DNA of 64,000 nt from Rhodanobacter sp. B04 (GTDB lineage: Bacteria > Pseudomonadota > Gammaproteobacteria > Xanthomonadales > Rhodanobacteraceae): the NCBI RefSeq assembly GCF_002001125.1, contig NZ_MUNV01000008.1, positions 62,001 through 126,000 of the forward strand, read 5' to 3'. The notes below the pieces were generated by a model. It saw only the letters and a program-made list of their open reading frames with translations. It was not told the origin of the DNA and did no database searches. This document shows, one piece after another, positions 22,079 through 30,395 of the stretch (position 1 is its first letter; each line of letters opens with the position of its first letter). The translations under genes were made by a program, and so were the position numbers.

Positions 22079-23551
22079 TCACAGACACTCCCGCAACCGC
22101 TTCACGCCCTCCTCAATGGCATCCTCATCCACATTGCCATACCCCAGGATGACGCCACTGCATCGCGTTTCGCCGCGATAGCAAGGCGACAGCGGTCGTA
22201 TCGACACGCCGGCCTGTGTCGCCCGTCGTGATAGCGCGATGTCGTCCAACTCCGGCGCCAGCAGGGCAGTCAGCTGCATGCCCGCTTCGGCGCCCACCAC
22301 GTGTAGCGCATCGGGCAGGTGCTGGCGGATTGCGGCCTGCAAGGCCGCGCGTCGTGCCGCGTACAGCATACGCATGCGGCGGATATGTCGTGCGAAGTGG
22401 CCCTCGCGGATGAAGTCGTGCAGTGCGCGCTGCGGCAGCATCGGCGAGCAGGTGTCCAGCGCGTCGCGGGCGGCGCGGAAGGCTGGCAGCAGGTCCTTCG
22501 GCACCACCAGGTAGCCGAGCCGCAGCGCGGGGAACAGTACCTTGCTGAAGGTGCCGACATAGATCACCCGCGCGTCCGTATCCAGGCCTTGCAGCGCGGT
22601 GATCGGCCGGCCGCCGTAGCGGTATTCGCTGTCGTAGTCGTCCTCGACGATCCAGCTGCCCGCGCGTGCGGCCCACTGCAGCAGCTCGATGCGCCGCGCC
22701 GCACTCATCGTGGCGCCCAGCGGAAACTGGTGCGAGGGCGTGACGTAGGCCAGCCGCGCCGTCGGCGCACGGCGAACGCCGGTGGCGACATCCATCCCGT
22801 CCGCGTCCACCGGCACCAGCACGGGGACGGCGCCGACCGCCGCCAGCGCCTGGTGTGCACTGGGGTAGCCGGGTTCTTCCACCCAGGCGCGGTCGCCGGG
22901 ATCGAGCAGGGCGTGCGCGCAGATCTGCAAGCCATGCTGCGCGCCGCTGGTGATCATCAGCTGGGCGGTATCGGCATGCACGGCGCGCACCGTCGCCAGG
23001 TATTCGACGATCGCTTCGCGCAGCGGCGCATGGCCCGAGGTGTCGCCGTAGATCAGCGCGTCGCTGCCGACATGGCGTGCATGCCGGCTCAGCAGGCGCG
23101 ACCACACGGCGTGCGGGAAGTGGTCAAGCGCCGGCACGCCCACGCGAAACGCGCCCTGGCTTTTCAGCCAGGTCTGCGGTGGCGAGGCCATGGCTGCCAC
23201 GCGCGCAGCGACCGGGCGCGGCGCCAGCGCCGCGGATGCAGCCACGACGCGCGGCAGGCGGCGGGTCGGTGCGGGCGGCGCTTCGTGCGGAATTGCCGCG
23301 GCCACGCAGGTGCCGGCGCCGCTGAAGCTCTCCAGATAACCCTCGGCATGCAGCAGTTCGTAGGCGCTCAGCACCGGCAGGCGCGACACGCCCAGTTCGC
23401 CGGCCAGCGCGCGGGTGGAGGGCACGCGCTGGCCCGGCCGCAGCCGGCCCTCGGCGATGGCGCGGCGAAACCAGTCGGCCAGTTGCTGGTAGATCGGGCC
23501 GCTGTCCTCAAGGGCGATCGATGGCAGCAGACCGGTAGGCAGGCGTTTCAT
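22079..23551 (-). CDS. MocR/PdxR-type GntR regulator with aminotransferase domain
   Basis: A 490-residue fusion: an N-terminal GntR winged helix (IYQQLADWFRRAIAEGRLRPGQRVPSTRALAGELGVSRLPV in two parts, residues 20-60) and a fold-type I PLP aminotransferase domain with the PLP-lysine region VGTFSKVLFPALRLGYLV. Such regulators sense pyridoxal phosphate or amino compounds and bind direct/inverted repeats near their own promoter. The ATG at 23551 has GGAG seven bases upstream. It is divergent from the outer-membrane-type gene at 23660, with three repeats of an AAGTGGCY motif between them. Confidence 0.92.
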   Translation of the reverse strand: MKRLPTGLLPSIALEDSGPIYQQLADWFRRAIAEGRLRPGQRVPSTRALAGELGVSRLPVLSAYELLHAEGYLESFSGAGTCVAAAIPHEAPPAPTRRLPRVVAASAALAPRPVAARVAAMASPPQTWLKSQGAFRVGVPALDHFPHAVWSRLLSRHARHVGSDALIYGDTSGHAPLREAIVEYLATVRAVHADTAQLMITSGAQHGLQICAHALLDPGDRAWVEEPGYPSAHQALAAVGAVPVLVPVDADGMDVATGVRRAPTARLAYVTPSHQFPLGATMSAARRIELLQWAARAGSWIVEDDYDSEYRYGGRPITALQGLDTDARVIYVGTFSKVLFPALRLGYLVVPKDLLPAFRAARDALDTCSPMLPQRALHDFIREGHFARHIRRMRMLYAARRAALQAAIRQHLPDALHVVGAEAGMQLTALLAPELDDIALSRRATQAGVSIRPLSPCYRGETRCSGVILGYGNVDEDAIEEGVKRLRECL

Positions 23552-23560
23552 GGCGATCTC

Positions 23561-23612
23561 CAAGTGGCCATGTCATTTTCTCATCAAGTGGCTATTCGTT
23601 CGAGCCACTTTG
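23561..23612. promoter_or_regulatory. Repeated AAGTGGC motif, probable MocR operator
   Basis: CAAGTGGCCA at 23561-23570 and CAAGTGGCTA at 23585-23594 are direct repeats 24 bp apart; GAGCCACTTTG at 23602-23612 is the same motif inverted. MocR regulators are known to bind two direct repeats plus an inverted half-site, so this 52-bp block just upstream of the regulator start is a strong operator candidate controlling both divergent genes. Confidence 0.6.
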
Positions 23613-23659
23613 CTGCCTAGTCTGCTCGCAACGGGCGAACGGCGGAGGTGTCGGTGGTC

Positions 23660-24640
23660 ATGCGATGGCGGTCAGGCAAGCCACGGCAGGCGCGACGGAC
23701 GGCATGCCGTCTCGCGGCATGGCTGGTCCTGCTGCTGGGCATGGGCACGGCTTCGGCCCAGGACGCTGCCGCGCCGCGCCAGTCGCTGGACGACGCCTGG
23801 TGGACCGGCCCGATGCTGGCCAATTCCGCCGAGACGCTGCCGCCCGGACACCTGCTGATCGAGCCATACGTCTACGACGTCAGCTCGAAAGGCGCCGATG
23901 CGTTCGGTTCGCGCGCCTACGTGCTGTACGGGCTCACCGAACGGCTGACCGTGGGCCTGATTCCGATCATCGGCTACAACCGGGTCAGCCAGGGACCGAG
24001 CAGCTCGGGCATCGGCGCCGGCGACCAGATCGTGCAGGCGCAGTACCGGCTGACGCGCTTCCACGAGGGCAGCTGGCTGCCCTCGCTCGCGGTGGAGTTG
24101 CAGGAGACGGTACCCACCGGTCGCTACGATCGACTGGCGCGCGCCAGCGACGGCATGGGCGGCGGCGCCTGGGCCACCACGCTGGGCCTCAATGCGCAGA
24201 GTTATTTCTGGATGCCGAACGGCCGCCTGCTGCGCGTGCGGCTCAACCTGACCCGCACCTTCTCCGGCGATGCCGAGGTGACCGGAGCCAGCGTCTACGG
24301 TACCGCGCCCGGCTTCCACGGCACGGCCCGGCCGGGCGACGCGTTCTACATCGGCAGCTCGTTCGAATACAGCCTCACTCGTCGCTGGGTGCTGGCACTG
24401 GATCTGTTCCGCAGCCACGACGGCGCCAGCCGGGTGAACGGCTATACCGATCCGCTCGATGCCTTGCCTGCGCCGGTAAGCCTGCGCACCGGCGCCAGCG
24501 ACGCCTACGGTTACGCACCCGCGGTCGAATACAGCTGGACGCCGAATCTCGGCGTGCTGCTGGGCGTGCGCGTGATCGCAGGCGGGCACAACACACAGCG
24601 TTCGCTGACGCCGGCCATCGCGATCAACTATGTCCACTGA
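23660..24640 (+). CDS. Exported outer-membrane beta-barrel-like protein
   Basis: About 326 residues with a signal peptide (LAAWLVLLLGMGTASAQD). The mature part alternates aromatic strand-like segments (LIEPYVYDVSSKGADAFGS, LTVGLIPIIGYN, YAPAVEYSWTPNLGVLLGVRVIAG) and ends INYVH, resembling the transporter/phenol-degradation MetA-like barrel group. GGAGG at 23644-23648 rules out the most upstream GTG; ATG 23660 or GTG 23654 are the possible starts. It is transcribed away from the MocR gene and is its likely target. Confidence 0.7.
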   Translation: MRWRSGKPRQARRTACRLAAWLVLLLGMGTASAQDAAAPRQSLDDAWWTGPMLANSAETLPPGHLLIEPYVYDVSSKGADAFGSRAYVLYGLTERLTVGLIPIIGYNRVSQGPSSSGIGAGDQIVQAQYRLTRFHEGSWLPSLAVELQETVPTGRYDRLARASDGMGGGAWATTLGLNAQSYFWMPNGRLLRVRLNLTRTFSGDAEVTGASVYGTAPGFHGTARPGDAFYIGSSFEYSLTRRWVLALDLFRSHDGASRVNGYTDPLDALPAPVSLRTGASDAYGYAPAVEYSWTPNLGVLLGVRVIAGGHNTQRSLTPAIAINYVH

Positions 24641-24772
24641 TGGGTTGAGCCGGCCAGAACATCGTGCCTGCTCGGGCTTGGGCGGGCAGGCAGGGCGGCG
24701 AGTCGGTGTTCCTTGGCGGCGCGGGCAACGAGCCTCGCTCCGTGACGTATTCCAACCCAGAGGGTAATCGTG

Positions 24773-25837
24773 ATGCATACAAAGATGATCTTGCGGGCAG
24801 GCCTGCTTGTGCTGCTGGCGACCGGATGGCAGTCGTCGTTGGTCGCGGGCAGCCAGGGCGACGATCAGCAGCATGCCTTCGATTTTCATTTCGGCACCTG
24901 GGCGACGCAGATCATGAGCCGGGACGTGACGGCATCGGGTGTCGGCAAGTGGGTCAAGTTCAGCGGAACGGTGATCGACCAGCCCTTGTGGCAGGGGCGG
25001 GCCAACCTGGAAAAGATCGAAGCCTCCGGGGCGGGCGGCCACTTCCAGGGCCTGACGCTGTTTCTGTACAACCCGAAGTCCGGGCAATGGAGCGAGCAGT
25101 TCGCCGGCAGCAGCGATGGCATCATGCAGGAAGCTTCGTATGGCTCGTTCAAGGATGGACGCGGTGTGTTCTATGGCTGGACCGAGTCTGCGGGCAAGCG
25201 GATTTTCGAGCGCGACATCTGGTCGAACATCACGCCGGATTCCTACCATTACGAGATTGCGTCTTCGCCCGATGGCGGCAAGACCTGGGTCATCCATTTC
25301 GTCGCGCAGCTCACCCGGCTGAAGAAAAATTCCGACGACCCTGCACGCTACACGCCGGGCACGGGAGCGGAGCACGATTTCGATTTCAACCTGGGACACT
25401 GGTCGACCCGGATACGGGCCGTGCCGGATCCGTTGTCCTCACCCCACGCGTGGAGCGATTTGAGCGGCACGCATCAGGTGTATCGCGTCTGGGACGACTG
25501 GGCCCATGTGGGCCAACTCGAAGTCGACGGGCCGAAGGGTCACATCGAGGACCTGGCGCTACGCCTGTACGACCGCAAGACGCAGCAATGGCGCGTCTAT
25601 TTCGCGGACAGCAAGTCCGGCACGCTGGAAAAGCCGATGGTCGGCGGATTCAAAGATGGCGTGGGCAGCTTCATCGGCATGGACGAGATCGACGGCAAGA
25701 CCGTGCTGACCCGGAACGTCTGGTCGCACATCACCGCAAAATCCGGCCAACAGGACTGGGCCATTTCCACGGACGCAGGCAAGAGCTGGGTACCCACCTG
25801 GACGTCCACCGACACGCCCGCTGGCCGATCGCCGTGA
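24773..25837 (+). CDS. Exported protein with two DUF1579-like halves
   Basis: A 354-residue secreted protein (signal peptide to about residue 26, SSLVAGSQ). The mature protein is an internal duplication: FDFHFGTWATQIM near residue 38 and FDFNLGHWSTRIR near 205 start two lipocalin-like repeats of about 160 residues, each later showing GSFKDGRGVFYG/GGFKDGVGSFIG and DIWSNIT/NVWSHIT. This resembles the DUF1579 (lipocalin-like) group. Function unknown. The start may be GTG 24770 instead; AGAGGG precedes both. Confidence 0.75.
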   Translation: MHTKMILRAGLLVLLATGWQSSLVAGSQGDDQQHAFDFHFGTWATQIMSRDVTASGVGKWVKFSGTVIDQPLWQGRANLEKIEASGAGGHFQGLTLFLYNPKSGQWSEQFAGSSDGIMQEASYGSFKDGRGVFYGWTESAGKRIFERDIWSNITPDSYHYEIASSPDGGKTWVIHFVAQLTRLKKNSDDPARYTPGTGAEHDFDFNLGHWSTRIRAVPDPLSSPHAWSDLSGTHQVYRVWDDWAHVGQLEVDGPKGHIEDLALRLYDRKTQQWRVYFADSKSGTLEKPMVGGFKDGVGSFIGMDEIDGKTVLTRNVWSHITAKSGQQDWAISTDAGKSWVPTWTSTDTPAGRSP

Positions 25838-25867
25838 GCAAACGCAACCGTCTGACGAGGAGGCGCC

Positions 25868-26018
25868 ATGGCTTCGATCCACAAGGACATTCTGCTCGAT
25901 GCCGAGCCCGCGGACGTCCGGGCGGGCATCGGCGAGGCCGGCGCCGCCCACGTACGCCTCGTGCTGGGCGTGCTGGTGGACGCGAGGCTTGGGTGGCGAG
26001 GTCAGGATCGTCGGGCGA
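25868..26018 (+). pseudogene. Truncated, frameshifted SRPBCC-family gene
   Basis: An excellent ribosome site (GAGGAGG) precedes ATG 25868, and the first 40 codons (MASIHKDILLDAEPADV, then AAHVRLVLGVLVDARL) look like the start of an SRPBCC lipid-binding-fold protein. At about 25993 one extra base shifts the frame: GEVRIV continues in the next frame and then similarity is lost. The rest of the gene appears deleted. A 109-codon frame reads through but its later part has no family character. Confidence 0.5.
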
Positions 26019-26138
26019 GTGTGCATGAGGCCGTGCCGGCAGCCTTGGTGGAACCCCGAGTGGCGGGACGACCAGTTCCTTGCCATCCACGTCTTGGTTG
26101 TCAGTCTTGGTTTGGCAAGTGTCTGGGCGAGCCAGTGC

Positions 26139-27089
26139 CTAGTTCAGCGCGGCGCTGGCGATATCCGAGCGGATCCTGCCGGGACACATGCCGCTGACGC
26201 GCTTGAAAAGGCGTCGGAAAGCCGCTTCGCTGCTGTAGCCAAGCTGCTCGGCAATGCACGCCACGGACTGCTGCCGATCGCGCAGCAACTGTTCGGCGAC
26301 ACTCACTCGCCATTGAGTGACGTATTGCATCGGCGGTATCTGCATCAGATGGGTAAAGCGTTCCGCGAAGGCCGAGCGCGACATGCAGGCAAGCCCGGCC
26401 ATCGTCTGCATGGTCCAGGGATTGCCGGGGCTTTCATGCACGGCTTGCAGCACTTTGCTGATGCGCGAATCAGCCACTGCGGCAAACAAGCCACGCCGCT
26501 CGCCGGTACGCCTGGCGTAGTCGCAGACGGCGAGCGTGAACAGGGCGTCGGCCAGCTTGTTCAGCAGCACCTGCCGTCCGTCCTGGCCGGCATTGACCAC
26601 CTCGACCATCATCGCCGAGAGCTGCCGGAAGGTATTTCCGGCGTCCTTCGAGCGCACCACGAAACAGGCCGGCAGGGCGTGGTTGAGCGGGTGGTGTGCG
26701 TTGCCGGAGAACTTCATTTCGCCGCAGACAAGGCTGGTCCGGCCGGCATCTTCCGGATTGGCTTGCCCATCGGTGCTCAAGCGATGCGGATCGCCCTGCG
26801 GAAACACGACCAAGTCGCCGGCTTCCAATTGCATGGCGTGGCCGAGTGCGGCGCACTCGACTTTGCATTGGCCGGTACCGACGAGATGGAACAGTCCGCA
26901 GTGGTAGCGTGGCCCATCGAGAAACCACGAGCCGCACCGATGCAGCTCGGCGACGACCGCCACGCGCAATATCGATTGATTCAGCAGCGATTCGAGTGCC
27001 GGCTCGATCAGCGGCGGACGAGGTTCGCTGGCCAGCATCGGATTGGGTTCGATATACACAGGTGTGTCCTTCCGGCGAGTGGCGCTCAT
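26139..27089 (-). CDS. AraC-family regulator with cupin sensor
   Basis: About 316 residues starting at ATG 27089 (AGAGG just upstream); the frame runs another 57 codons upstream without family character. The N-terminal half is an AraC-binding cupin (GPRYHCGLFHLVGTG, MQLEAGDLVVFPQGDPHRL, FSGNAHHPLNHALPACFVV). The C-terminal two helix-turn-helix motifs are intact (WTMQTMAGLACMSRSAFAERF and QSVACIAEQLGYSSEAAFRRLF). It lies 59 bp downstream of bufC on the same strand and may be the last gene of, or a regulator for, the bufferin operon. Confidence 0.9.
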   Translation of the reverse strand: MSATRRKDTPVYIEPNPMLASEPRPPLIEPALESLLNQSILRVAVVAELHRCGSWFLDGPRYHCGLFHLVGTGQCKVECAALGHAMQLEAGDLVVFPQGDPHRLSTDGQANPEDAGRTSLVCGEMKFSGNAHHPLNHALPACFVVRSKDAGNTFRQLSAMMVEVVNAGQDGRQVLLNKLADALFTLAVCDYARRTGERRGLFAAVADSRISKVLQAVHESPGNPWTMQTMAGLACMSRSAFAERFTHLMQIPPMQYVTQWRVSVAEQLLRDRQQSVACIAEQLGYSSEAAFRRLFKRVSGMCPGRIRSDIASAALN

Positions 27090-27148
27090 AGCCTCTTTCG
27101 CCAAAGGCACACCGATGGTTACATCGGCCGTCAGGTGCGATGGATACC

Positions 27149-27928
27149 TCAGTCCGGCAGGCAGCGGCTGATCAATCCGTCGGCGAGCCATTGATGCAGG
27201 AAGCCCGCCATGCGCGGCAACGCTTCTGCCGGGTCGTGATGCTCGGAAAGCAGTTCGCACAGGATCGCGAATGGCTCGCCCTTGATCGCACCATGCAGTG
27301 CCGACAATTCGTCCAGGCCGATGGATCGGTAATGCACCGTCAGCGCCTGGCGCCAGACCAGCAGGTGGCGTGCTGTGTCATGGCGGTGCAAGCGCGGGCG
27401 TTTGTCGTTGCGATCCGCCGCACGGCGAAAAGCTTCCACGTTGTGGTGGGTGGAAAGGATCTGCAGGTGGTTTTGCGGAAGCAGGCGCAGATTCGCCCAG
27501 GCGTCGGCGGGCACGCCAGCCAGGTCGGCAGCGGCAAGCACCGGTTCATCGGCGGCGTCGAACGCGGTGGAGATGGCCCAGTCCAGACGCGCCATCTCGG
27601 CCAGCGCGGGCCGCTCGCGCCAGGGCAGGGCATATTCCAGGAAGGCCGCGATGCCTGCGCCGTGCCAGCGGATGTTGTAGTGCACGGACGGGTGCGTCTC
27701 GACATAGCGGTCCAGCAAGTTGCCGAATCGGCGGCCCATCATCAAGCCCAGGCCAGGGTATTCGATGGCCAGCGCATCCCGCAGCCGCACGCGGTAACCG
27801 TTGCGATAGATCGCCAGACGCATCATGGCATCCGCGCGCGCATCGTTCCGCAGTTCCGGCAGCTGGGGTGGCCTGTCGGCAAGCACGGCCTGCAGCATGC
27901 GTTGTTGAAGTGCCTGCAGCTGGCTCAT
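27149..27928 (-). CDS. bufC: BufC/HvfC-type DUF2063 protein, MNIO partner
   Basis: A 259-residue protein. The N-terminal 100 residues show the DUF2063 pattern (LQQRMLQAVL, MRLAIYRNGYRVRLRDALAIEYPGL divided, then GRRFGNLLDRYVETHPSV). In bufferin and similar peptide systems this protein is the partner that presents the precursor to the iron enzyme. The ATG at 27928 overlaps the bufB stop by 4 bp. The frame extends into bufB but without family character. Confidence 0.87.
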   Translation of the reverse strand: MSQLQALQQRMLQAVLADRPPQLPELRNDARADAMMRLAIYRNGYRVRLRDALAIEYPGLGLMMGRRFGNLLDRYVETHPSVHYNIRWHGAGIAAFLEYALPWRERPALAEMARLDWAISTAFDAADEPVLAAADLAGVPADAWANLRLLPQNHLQILSTHHNVEAFRRAADRNDKRPRLHRHDTARHLLVWRQALTVHYRSIGLDELSALHGAIKGEPFAILCELLSEHHDPAEALPRMAGFLHQWLADGLISRCLPD

Positions 27929-28776
27929 GCCGCAGCCCGCAGCAGTGGTCTGGCCAGCGAACGCGCGTCGTCGAGTTCGGCCAGCAAGTCGGCGAGAGGC
28001 GGCATATGGTCGTCGCGTTCGATCATCGTCGAGACCGCGCCATATCGACGAACCGCCTCGACATAGAGGTTCCACACGTCGTCGACGATCGGCGCATCGT
28101 GCGTGTCGATCAGCAGCTGTTCGCCGTGTTCGTGGCCGGCCAGATGGAACTGCTGGACGCGCGATGCCGGGATGCCATCGAGATAGTCCAGCGGCGAAAA
28201 CCCATGGTTGTGCGCGCTGACATGGATATTGTTGATATCCAGCAGGATCAGGCAATCGGCGCGTTCGGCCACGGCCGCCAGGAATTGCCATTCCGTCAGC
28301 TGTGCGTCGGCAAAGCTGATGTAGCTCGAAACATTTTCCAGCAGGATGCGCCGGCCCAGCACGTCCTGCACGCGGCGCACGCGATCGACCACATGCGCCA
28401 GGGCCTCTTCGGTATAGGGCAGCGGCATCAGGTCGTGCAGGTTGATGCCCTGCACGCCGGTCCAGCACAGGTGATCGGAAATCCATGCCGGCTCCACGCG
28501 GCGGGCCAGCGCGGCGAGGCGCGCAAGATAGCCCTCGTCCAGCGAATCGGTGCCGCCGATCGACATCGATACGCCATGCATCACCAGCGGAAAGCGCTCG
28601 CGGAATTTATCCAGCCACACCAGCGGGCGACCGCCGGGGATCATGTAATTCTCGGAAACGATTTCCAGCCATTCGACGTTGCCGGGTTCCTCCAGCAGGC
28701 TTTCGTAATGCTCGACGCGCAAGCCAAGGCCGTAACCCAGATAGGGCAACCGATGGATGTCTGTCTCGATGGTCAT
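27925..28776 (-). CDS. bufB: MNIO-family (DUF692) bufferin maturase
   Basis: A 283-residue TIM-barrel multinuclear non-heme iron oxidative enzyme. Conserved blocks: GYGLGLRVEHYESLLEE, WLEIVSENYM, VMHGVSMSIGGTDSL, ISDHLCWTG, ILLENVSSYISF, LDINNIHVSAHNHGF, HLAGHEH and DTHDAPIVDDVW; the His, Asn, Asp and Glu in these bind the irons. Members convert precursor cysteines to thiooxazole-type rings. Start ATG 28776 fits the family N-terminus. It is preceded by the precursor gene and overlaps bufC. Confidence 0.93.
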   Translation of the reverse strand: MTIETDIHRLPYLGYGLGLRVEHYESLLEEPGNVEWLEIVSENYMIPGGRPLVWLDKFRERFPLVMHGVSMSIGGTDSLDEGYLARLAALARRVEPAWISDHLCWTGVQGINLHDLMPLPYTEEALAHVVDRVRRVQDVLGRRILLENVSSYISFADAQLTEWQFLAAVAERADCLILLDINNIHVSAHNHGFSPLDYLDGIPASRVQQFHLAGHEHGEQLLIDTHDAPIVDDVWNLYVEAVRRYGAVSTMIERDDHMPPLADLLAELDDARSLARPLLRAAA

Positions 28777-28810
28777 GATTTGGGAAAGCCGCAGGCAGGC
28801 GCAGGAGGAA

Positions 28811-28843
28811 GGGGCTTTCCGTGCATCGGAACCGGAAAGCCCC
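28811..28843 (-). promoter_or_regulatory. Hairpin between bufA and bufB
   Basis: Perfect 10-bp arms GGGGCTTTCC / GGAAAGCCCC around a 13-nt loop, in the 77-bp gap between precursor and maturase genes; on the minus strand it is followed by CTTCCTCC. It could be a partial terminator or a 3' stabiliser that lets precursor mRNA exceed maturase mRNA. Confidence 0.55.
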
Positions 28844-28853
28844 GCCTGGTGGA

Positions 28854-29132
28854 TCAGGAAGACGACTTGTTGGTCGCTTGCGCAGCGGTGCAGTCCGCCT
28901 GTGTCTTCTGCATGGTGAAGCCCTGGCCCTTGCAGGAGTTCTGGCCCTTGCACGAGTTGGTGGCCTGCTTGCATGCGCCATGGCCTTTGCAGGATGACGA
29001 GTTCATGCATTTGACCGTGGCGGTATCGCTGGCGCCGCTGGGCGATGCGACTGCGGACGACATCGAGCTCATCGCAAACAGGCCGGCAACCATCACTGCC
29101 ATTGCAGCACCGTTGAGTTTGTTGGTCTTCAT
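28854..29132 (-). CDS. bufA: BufA2-like bufferin precursor peptide
   Basis: A 92-residue exported peptide. The signal peptide ends near residue 29 (SMSSAVA). The mature part has six Cys (42, 48, 54, 61, 67, 81) in a CKG-repeat context: SSCKGHGACKQATNSCKGQ and NSCKGQGF. This is the pattern of periplasmic bufferin-type metallophores, ribosomal peptides modified by the neighbouring MNIO enzyme and shown in Caulobacter to protect against copper. The tail (AAQATNKSSS) is polar. Confidence 0.88.
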   Translation of the reverse strand: MKTNKLNGAAMAVMVAGLFAMSSMSSAVASPSGASDTATVKCMNSSSCKGHGACKQATNSCKGQNSCKGQGFTMQKTQADCTAAQATNKSSS

Positions 29133-29419
29133 GGGTAACTCCAGCTAAGTCGTATGGGCCGCAATCGAATGCGGCATAAGGAGATGTCTCGCCGGGTAGG
29201 TTTGCCTTGCCGCCTTGAGCCGATCCCGACGAGCGCATCTTCGGCATTCGCAGGGGGCACTGGCTGTTCCCGTGCATCCCGTTTTTGTGCCCGATCGTCC
29301 GGTAGCGAGCAACCGGGCGCAGAGCCGGACGCGCGGCAAGAAAGCATGGACGCACGAACATGGCGGCGGCCCGGATACGCACGCAAGATGCCGGCTCGTC
29401 ATGCTCACGGGATTTTACG

Positions 29420-29881
29420 ATGCGCCAGTTCATCGCTGACAAGGCTTCACGATTACTCGAATTGCTGCATGCCAACCGCTGGGTGGGGCCGCTCGTGGTG
29501 CGCCTGGTGTTCGGTTATTTCTGGCTCGAGACAGGCATCGCCAAAGTGCAGAACCTGGATGGCTTCACCCAGCGTTTTGTCGGTTGGCACATTCCCCATC
29601 CAGCCTTCAACGCGGCGCTCTCGGCGTGGACCGAACTGCTCGGCGGCCTGTTTATCCTGCTGGGCCTGTGCACGCGGCTCGTCTGCATTCCGATGATCAT
29701 CAATATGGCCGTTGCGGTCACCCTGGTGGTGTCGGCCAACTTGATGGGCCTGGACGATTACGTCGAGGCGGACGAGGTGGTCTACAGCCTGATCTTCTTC
29801 TGGCTGCTCATTGCCGGACCGGGCAAGGCCAGCCTCGACACGCTGGTGGCGCGCTGGCTCGGCATTCGCACGCAGGACTGA
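29420..29881 (+). CDS. DoxX-family membrane protein
   Basis: A 153-residue protein with four transmembrane segments and the DoxX pattern (VRLVFGYFWLETGIAKVQNLDGF, TELLGGLFILLGLCTRL, IINMAVAVTLVVSANL). ATG 29420 is chosen because the upstream extension lacks hydrophobic or family character. It is divergent from the bufferin operon across a 287-bp gap in which I see no clear operator. DoxX proteins often accompany bufferin-type operons, so a role in the same copper/thiol stress response is likely but inferred. Confidence 0.85.
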   Translation: MRQFIADKASRLLELLHANRWVGPLVVRLVFGYFWLETGIAKVQNLDGFTQRFVGWHIPHPAFNAALSAWTELLGGLFILLGLCTRLVCIPMIINMAVAVTLVVSANLMGLDDYVEADEVVYSLIFFWLLIAGPGKASLDTLVARWLGIRTQD

Positions 29882-30020
29882 TTGCCTGCGCTGCACGCGC
29901 GGACCGATGACGGCGACATCGCATCGTTGGCGCGGCTTGTAACCGGACGCATTCAGCGGACGAATGACTGGATGTAACGCGTCGCTGCAGATTGAAAAAG
30001 TCACGAGGACGGTCTTCATC

Positions 30021-30395
30021 ATGAAAAAACTTCTATTGGGCGTGTTCCTGCTGGCGCTGGCATGCGGCGCGATGGCGGACGAGGTGCCTTTCAACCAGGC
30101 GAAGTTCGACCAGGCCAGGGCCGCCGGCCAGCCGGTCGTGGTCTATTTCCACGCCGACTGGTGCCCGACCTGCCGCGTACAGCAGCCCATCGTGGCGCGG
30201 CTCGCGGTGGAGCCGCAGCTCAAGGCCGTGACGATCTTCGAGGCCGACTTCGATACGGAAACCGCGCTGGAAAAGACGCTTAAGGTCGGCCAGCAATCGA
30301 CCTTCGTGGTTTTCAGCCACGGCCACGAAGTCGCGCGTTCCACCGGGCAGACGCAGGAGCCGGCGATCCGCGAAATACTGCAGAAGGCGTTGTGA
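30021..30395 (+). CDS. Exported thioredoxin-fold protein (CPTC active site)
   Basis: A 124-residue protein with a signal peptide (LLLGVFLLALACGAMAD) and the thioredoxin active site HADWCPTCRVQQP near residues 47-59; QSTFVVFSHGHEV supplies the cis-Pro region in modified form (Ser-Thr rather than Thr-Pro). It is coupled to the CcdA-like gene by a GTGA overlap, so it most likely receives electrons across the membrane from that protein and works in the periplasm on protein thiols, possibly those of the bufferin. Confidence 0.87.
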   Translation: MKKLLLGVFLLALACGAMADEVPFNQAKFDQARAAGQPVVVYFHADWCPTCRVQQPIVARLAVEPQLKAVTIFEADFDTETALEKTLKVGQQSTFVVFSHGHEVARSTGQTQEPAIREILQKAL

